A stretch of 64,000 nucleotides of DNA from positions 36,745,501 to 36,809,500 of the forward strand of contig NC_080563.1 in assembly GCF_030253575.1 (NCBI RefSeq), in the 5' to 3' direction. A program made the position numbers and the translations under genes. The DNA is from Rhododendron vialii (Eukaryota > Streptophyta > Magnoliopsida > Ericales > Ericaceae). This document shows positions 59,705 through 64,000 of this stretch, in pieces; the stretch's first letter is position 1; each line of letters begins with the position of its first letter. A model generated the notes under the pieces. That model saw only the letters and a list, made by a program, of their open reading frames with translations, had not been told where the DNA came from and made no database searches.

Positions 59705-60747
59705 TGATGATGTTATCATGTGTTCTGAAAAATAATTATTTAACCCAAATAACTCTAAAGTTAGAAAGTTATTAAACGGTTACGTACGGAGTGTTTGGAA
59801 ACCTTTTTGTTTTCAGTTTTTGGTTTTATTTTTTTGAAAACTAATGAAAAAAACTTGTTTGGTAACAAGTTTCTGAAAATGTTACCAAACGCACCCTTAG
59901 CCAGACGATTAAAAATGTGCTTTTCATTTCTTTATTGATGTCCTCTAATCAGCAACGGGATGAGGAATGAGAATGTGATGCCATGTTTTCATTATTTCGA
60001 TATTTGGAACCTTTTTTTTCTGATCGAAAAAGAAAGTAACATTTTATTGATGCCAATAGAACATTACAATTTGAAGATTAAAAAAAAAATAGAACATTAC
60101 AAAGAGAGAAGAAAAGAATTACAAATCAAACGACATTATAGAGTAATCCATAGGATGAACGGAGTTGTAAACACCCAATCTATGTTTGAATTAACTGGCC
60201 ATGGAATTTAAATGTGATTACCAATGAAATATTCAACCAGGAATCACATTTCTAAACTATGTATGAATTTGATCCCTCCCATCCTCCATGAGAAACCTAA
60301 GTTCCTGCCTCAATCAATTCAAAAAGAAAATGTTTGACTTAATTGAATTTCCGAAATAACTTATTTTCTTGGATAAGATTATTGAATTAATATAAACTTC
60401 GGAATAGAATTACTAATCAAATTCCCATCCCTACCGAGTATTACTGGCAACATAGCATGAATATAAGATTACTAAACTAATACAAACATCGGAATTGAAT
60501 TTCAGTACTAATTAAACTCCTAATCAAATTCCCATCCCTACCGAGTATTACTGGCATCCAAACATAGCATGAATATAAAATTACTAAACTAATACAAACA
60601 TCGGAATAGAATTACAGTACTAATTAAACTCCTATTCCTACCAAGCATTACGGGCGTCCAAACATAGCACAAGGATAGGTAAATAAAGCTACATCAATGC
60701 TTCTAAATTAAAGGAAAAGACGTCATGCGCTAAGACCATTAAAAAAT

Positions 60748-60810
60748 TGCCGCTGCCGGGACTTGAACCCGGATTAGGAATATCAGCCCATATGTTTGTG
60801 CTACAGCGGC
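60748..60810 (-). ncRNA. tRNA-like unit 2, best preserved
   Basis: On the minus strand 63 bases run from GCCGCTGTAGCACAAACATA to CCGGGTTCAAGTCCCGG and CAGCGGCA. The seven-base acceptor stem (GCCGCTG with CAGCGGC) and the T arm (CCGGG-TTCAAGT-CCCGG) pair perfectly and hold a perfect B box GGTTCAAGTCC. Only about 31 bases lie between them instead of about 42, so a normal D arm plus anticodon arm do not fit. It may be a shrunken tRNA gene or a tRNA-like RNA; expression is unknown. Confidence 0.5.
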
Positions 60811-60850
60811 TATCGTTGTTATATTGTTGAAGAAATAATTATTTAATGTT

Positions 60851-60856
<6 letters not shown>

Positions 60857-60896
<40 letters not shown>

Positions 60897-61247
60897 GGGG
60901 CGGTTCCGGGGACACTTAAAAAAACACTCCAAATCTTAATCTCATAGTTCCCGATCAAATTTTGATGATCTGAGCCGCTCAATGTGTTCAGAACGTGATT
61001 TTAAGGATGCTCGCGAGAAACTGGCAAAAAAACTAACCGGGAAGGGCTTGATTTGAGTAGTTTTTTATTGGACCATTCAATAAAGTTCAATAAAAAACTG
61101 TTCGGATGAAGCCCTTCCCGGTCTTTTTTTTTGCTGATTTCTTGAAGGCACCCTTAAAATCACGTTCTGATCACATTGAGCGGCTCGGATCATCAAAATT
61201 CGATCGGAAACTATGAAGTGTTTTTTTAAGTGTCCCCGGAACCGCCC

Positions 61248-61277
<30 letters not shown>
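60857..61277. repeat. (AT)n microsatellite split by a MITE
   Basis: AT repeats run at 60857-60895 and again at 61250-61277; the MITE at 60896-61249 sits exactly between them. Confidence 0.9.
60896..61249. mobile_element. Intact MITE, GAACGTGATTTTAAG family
   Basis: 354 bp. The ends CGGGGCGGTTCCGGGGACAC and their exact reverse complement at the right pair, and pairing continues inward over more than 130 bp with few changes: ACTTAAAAAAACACT, then GATGATC(C/T)GAGCCGCTCAATG, then AACGTGATTTTAAG. The centre holds a second palindrome with GAAGGGCTT and AAGCCCTTC. Both flanks are AT repeats, so the target duplication cannot be told from the microsatellite. The decayed copy at 33505-33790 is of the same family. 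Confidence 0.92.
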
Positions 61278-61281
<4 letters not shown>

Positions 61282-61520
61282 CCTTCATAAGTTCATAATC
61301 ACTCGAATAAGACCATAGACTCAATATCTATGGATTGGTGCTATGGTGTATGAGGCCAGAGGGTTGTGAGTCTTTTTTTTTTTGAAGGGAGAATTTTTTT
61401 TATTAATCTTTAAAAGAATATAAAGACTAAAAGGGCAAAGAGAAAGACACAAGTGTCGATTCGAGATCCAAATTTTTGATTGGCAAGATGCCAATCAAGA
61501 AGAAAACCCCAAGGGCAACA

Positions 61521-61974
61521 TAGAGCTGGGCAACGGACACGAGACACGAGACACGATAACACGATACGAATCGGACACGAAGTTAGCGGGTTAGGATTGA
61601 ACATTTCTGACACGAAACACGAAAATGACACGACTCGAGAACACGAATTCTAAATGGGTTGGGTTCAGGTTGAACACGCGAGACACGAAATTGACACGAC
61701 TAACATGGTTACTAATCTGTGTCACCCATTAACACGAACGTATATACATAATATATGGTATATCTGTAATTCTATATAGAGTTGGACAACAGACACGATA
61801 ACACGATACGAACCGAACACGAAGTTAATGGGTTAAGGTTGAGCATTTTTGACACGAAACACGAAAATGACACGACTCAAGAAACACGAATTCTAAATGA
61901 GTTGGGTTCGGGTTGGGTGATTTGTGACACGAACCCGACTAACCCGACCCGACACGACCTGTTACCCAGGCCTA
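61521..61974. mobile_element. hAT-type non-autonomous element with internal duplication
   Basis: 454 bp with ends TAGAGCTGGGCAAC and GTTACCCAGGCCTA and an exact eight-base target duplication GGGCAACA (61513-61520 and 61975-61982). The inside is rich in GACACGA words. Two direct copies of a segment of about 150 bp, with ACACGATAACACGATACGAA and GACACGAAACACGAAAATGA, lie at about 61540-61665 and 61790-61905. No transposase frame is present. Confidence 0.9.
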
Positions 61975-62316
61975 GGGCAACACCTAAAAGGTCACAAAGG
62001 TCAGATAAAATAATACCCCGTAAAGAGCAAATGAGTCGCAGCCCAAATACTTGAAAAAACTTAAAGCCCAATTGCCCAAATACATGGGGAAAACCCAACA
62101 ATGAAGCCCAAATACACACCAAGTGAAAAAAAATAAATTTCCAGCTTGTGGTTGCAGTTAGTGATACATGAATGTAAAATCTTGATCTATGAGTCTCCCT
62201 CAATTGTTGTCTCCACATCGGAGCCTCCTCTCTCTATCTAAGCCCGTACATCAAGCATAGGTATATGATATTTTTTGGTTCGTTAAAAGTTCATGAAACA
62301 AAGTCCTGGTCGACTT

Positions 62317-62545
62317 GAACTTGGTCATTAAATTTTTAATGGACTTCAACTCGAGCTCGATAAGAATTCAACAAACAAATCTAAACATGTTGAAATTCGA
62401 CTCAGCTAGTTTGCAGAGACGGTTATTTTACGTGGATATACTTGGTCATCAAATTTTCAATGGACTTAAACGCTCGATAAGAATTCAACAAACAAATTTG
62501 AACATGTTGAAGTTCGACTCAGCTAGTTTGCAGAGACCATCCTTT
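62317..62545. repeat. Tandem duplication of about 117 bp within the array
   Basis: ACTTGGTCAT(T/C)AAATTTT through AGCTAGTTTGCAGAGAC occurs twice in a row (from about 62325 and 62442). The matching unit at 63820-63920 has only one copy, so this duplication is specific to this unit. Confidence 0.85.
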
Positions 62546-62660
62546 TCCATGGGTAGAGGAAAACATTTTCCTTCTTCTGGGCGTTGGCAAATAAAACTAC
62601 ATCAATTTTTTGCTACGCAATAAAGCTACACATCATTGCTTTTATAGTAAAAAAAGAATT

Positions 62661-62725
62661 TGCTGCTGTCAAGAGTTGAACCCGGATGAGGAACTGCAAG
62701 CCATTTTTGTTTGTGCTACAGCGGC
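62661..62725 (-). pseudogene. tRNA-like relic 3
   Basis: On the minus strand it runs from GCCGCTGTAGCACAAACAAA to ATCCGGGTTCAACTCTTGAC and AGCAGCAA. The B-box-like GGTTCAA is kept, but the T arm and the last acceptor strand no longer pair well. Confidence 0.55.
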
Positions 62726-62756
62726 TGTTGTTGCCCATTAGGTATGAAGAATTTTA

Positions 62757-62872
<116 letters not shown>

Positions 62873-63360
62873 GGAATTATCGACAAAGAAAGTACCATTT
62901 CACTGATAGCAATAAAACATTACAGAGAGGAGAAGAATTACAATTCAAACGACACTATAGAGTAATTCATAGGACGAATGGAGTTGTAAACACACAATTT
63001 ATGTTTGGAACTAACTGGCCATTGGATTGAAAATGTGATTACCAATGACATATTCAACCGGGAAGGATATTTTTAAACTATGTATGTATTTGATCCCTTC
63101 CATCCTCAATGAGAAACCTAAGTTTCTGACTTTCTGTCTCAATCAATTCGAAAAGAAAATGTTTGACTCTATTGAATTTCAGAAATAACTGATTCTTGGA
63201 TAAAATCACCGAATTAATACAAACATCGGAAGAGAATTACTAATTAAACTCTTATCCGTACCGAGTATTACGGGCATCCAAACATAGTAAATAAAGCTCT
63301 ACATCAATGCTTCGAAATTAAAGGATAGGACGTCATGTGCTAAGATTATAAAAAAAAATT

Positions 63361-63419
63361 TGCCGCAGCCGGGGTCCCGGATAAGGAAAAATCAGCCCGT
63401 ATGTTTGTGCTACAGGGGC
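63361..63419 (-). pseudogene. tRNA-like relic 4
   Basis: On the minus strand it runs from GCCCCTGTAGCACAAACATA to TATCCGGGACCCCGGCTGCG and GCA. Compared with unit 2 it has lost most of the T loop (TTCAA is missing), so the B box is destroyed. Confidence 0.6.
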
Positions 63420-64000
63420 TATCGTTGTTATATTATTGAAAAAAAAAATCATTTAACGTTGACAATATATATCTTTATATGGACTTTTGAATATGGCTAT
63501 AAACGAATCGAACAACACTCGAGTTCGAGTTTTCGACTCGTTCGATAAAAGTTTGGCTTGTTAAAGGTGGCTCTACTCGATTAAAAAGGTTCGTTGAGGA
63601 CAATGACTCAGAGGGTTGCGAATTGTGAGTCCTTCGATTACATGTCAAGTGAAAAAGAATTCCAACTTGTGGTCACTGATACATGAATGTAAAACCTAGA
63701 TCTTCGAGTCCTCCCTCAATCGCTGTTGTTTGTCTCCACATCGGAACATCCTCCCTCTCTATAATATGATATTTTTTGGCTTGTTAAAGTTCATGAAATA
63801 AAGTCGTGCTTGACTTGAACTTGGTCATCAAATTTTCAATGGACTTGCACTCGAGCTCGATACGAATTCAACAAACAAATCTGAGCATGTTGAAGTTCGA
63901 CCTAGCTAGTTTGCAAAGACAGTCTTTTTCCATGGGTGGAGGAAAGCATTTTCCTTCTTTCGAGGGTTAGCAAACAAAGCTACATCAATTTTTTGCTAGG

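Noticed and set aside
60748..60810. Calling a functional tRNA gene
   Set aside because: The distance between acceptor/A-box and T arm is about 11 bases too short for normal D and anticodon arms, and no anticodon loop can be assigned.

Overview
This window is nuclear DNA from a flowering plant, most likely a woody eudicot. The reasons are multi-exon genes with GT-AG introns, plant-specific families (F-box proteins with the FBA-type C-terminus, a kappa/lambda-type 14-3-3 protein, a plastid-type CutA, a REN1/PHGAP-type Rho GTPase-activating protein), AT-rich spacers, CT/GA microsatellites, many small foldback (MITE) elements and a Ty3/gypsy-type LTR element. The species cannot be told from the sequence alone. 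All exon joins below were worked out by eye from splice sites and reading phase.

Layout. 1-2255: spacer with short tandem repeats. 2256-6130: two tandem intronless F-box genes on the minus strand; the first is broken by a frameshift and the second is intact. 6131-15000: gene-poor DNA made of duplicated blocks (7.8-9.4 kb matches 11.4-13.4 kb) and MITE relics. 15072-18492 (+): CutA, six exons. 20079-23411 (-): 14-3-3 gene, four exons, whose first intron is filled with tandem repeats carrying extra copies of the exon 1 donor end. 25809-30302 (-): a six-exon gene for a 239-residue plant protein of unknown function. 30480-33800: a cluster of MITEs, one inserted in another. 34120-36702: a non-coding LTR retrotransposon with two 885-bp LTRs, a 5-bp target duplication, a primer site and a polypurine tract. 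37050-37920: a duplicated upstream segment. 38300-58208 (+): the dominant gene, a REN1-type RhoGAP with PH domain, RhoGAP domain, acidic stretch and coiled coil. It has about 24 coding exons over 20 kb, including a tandemly duplicated 69-nt exon, and several transposons in its introns. 58209-64000: a repeat array with four tRNA-like relics, an intact MITE inside an (AT)n tract and a hAT-type element with a clear 8-bp target duplication.

The genes are not an operon and do not form one pathway. The RhoGAP is expected to switch off ROP GTPases in polar growth, 14-3-3 reads phosphoproteins, CutA is a small metal-binding trimer, and F-box proteins are substrate receptors of SCF ubiquitin ligases. 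The most interesting structures are splicing-related: the duplicated exon of the RhoGAP gene, decoy splice donors in the 14-3-3 intron, and two apparent GC-AG introns. The tRNA-like repeat array and the layered MITEs come next.
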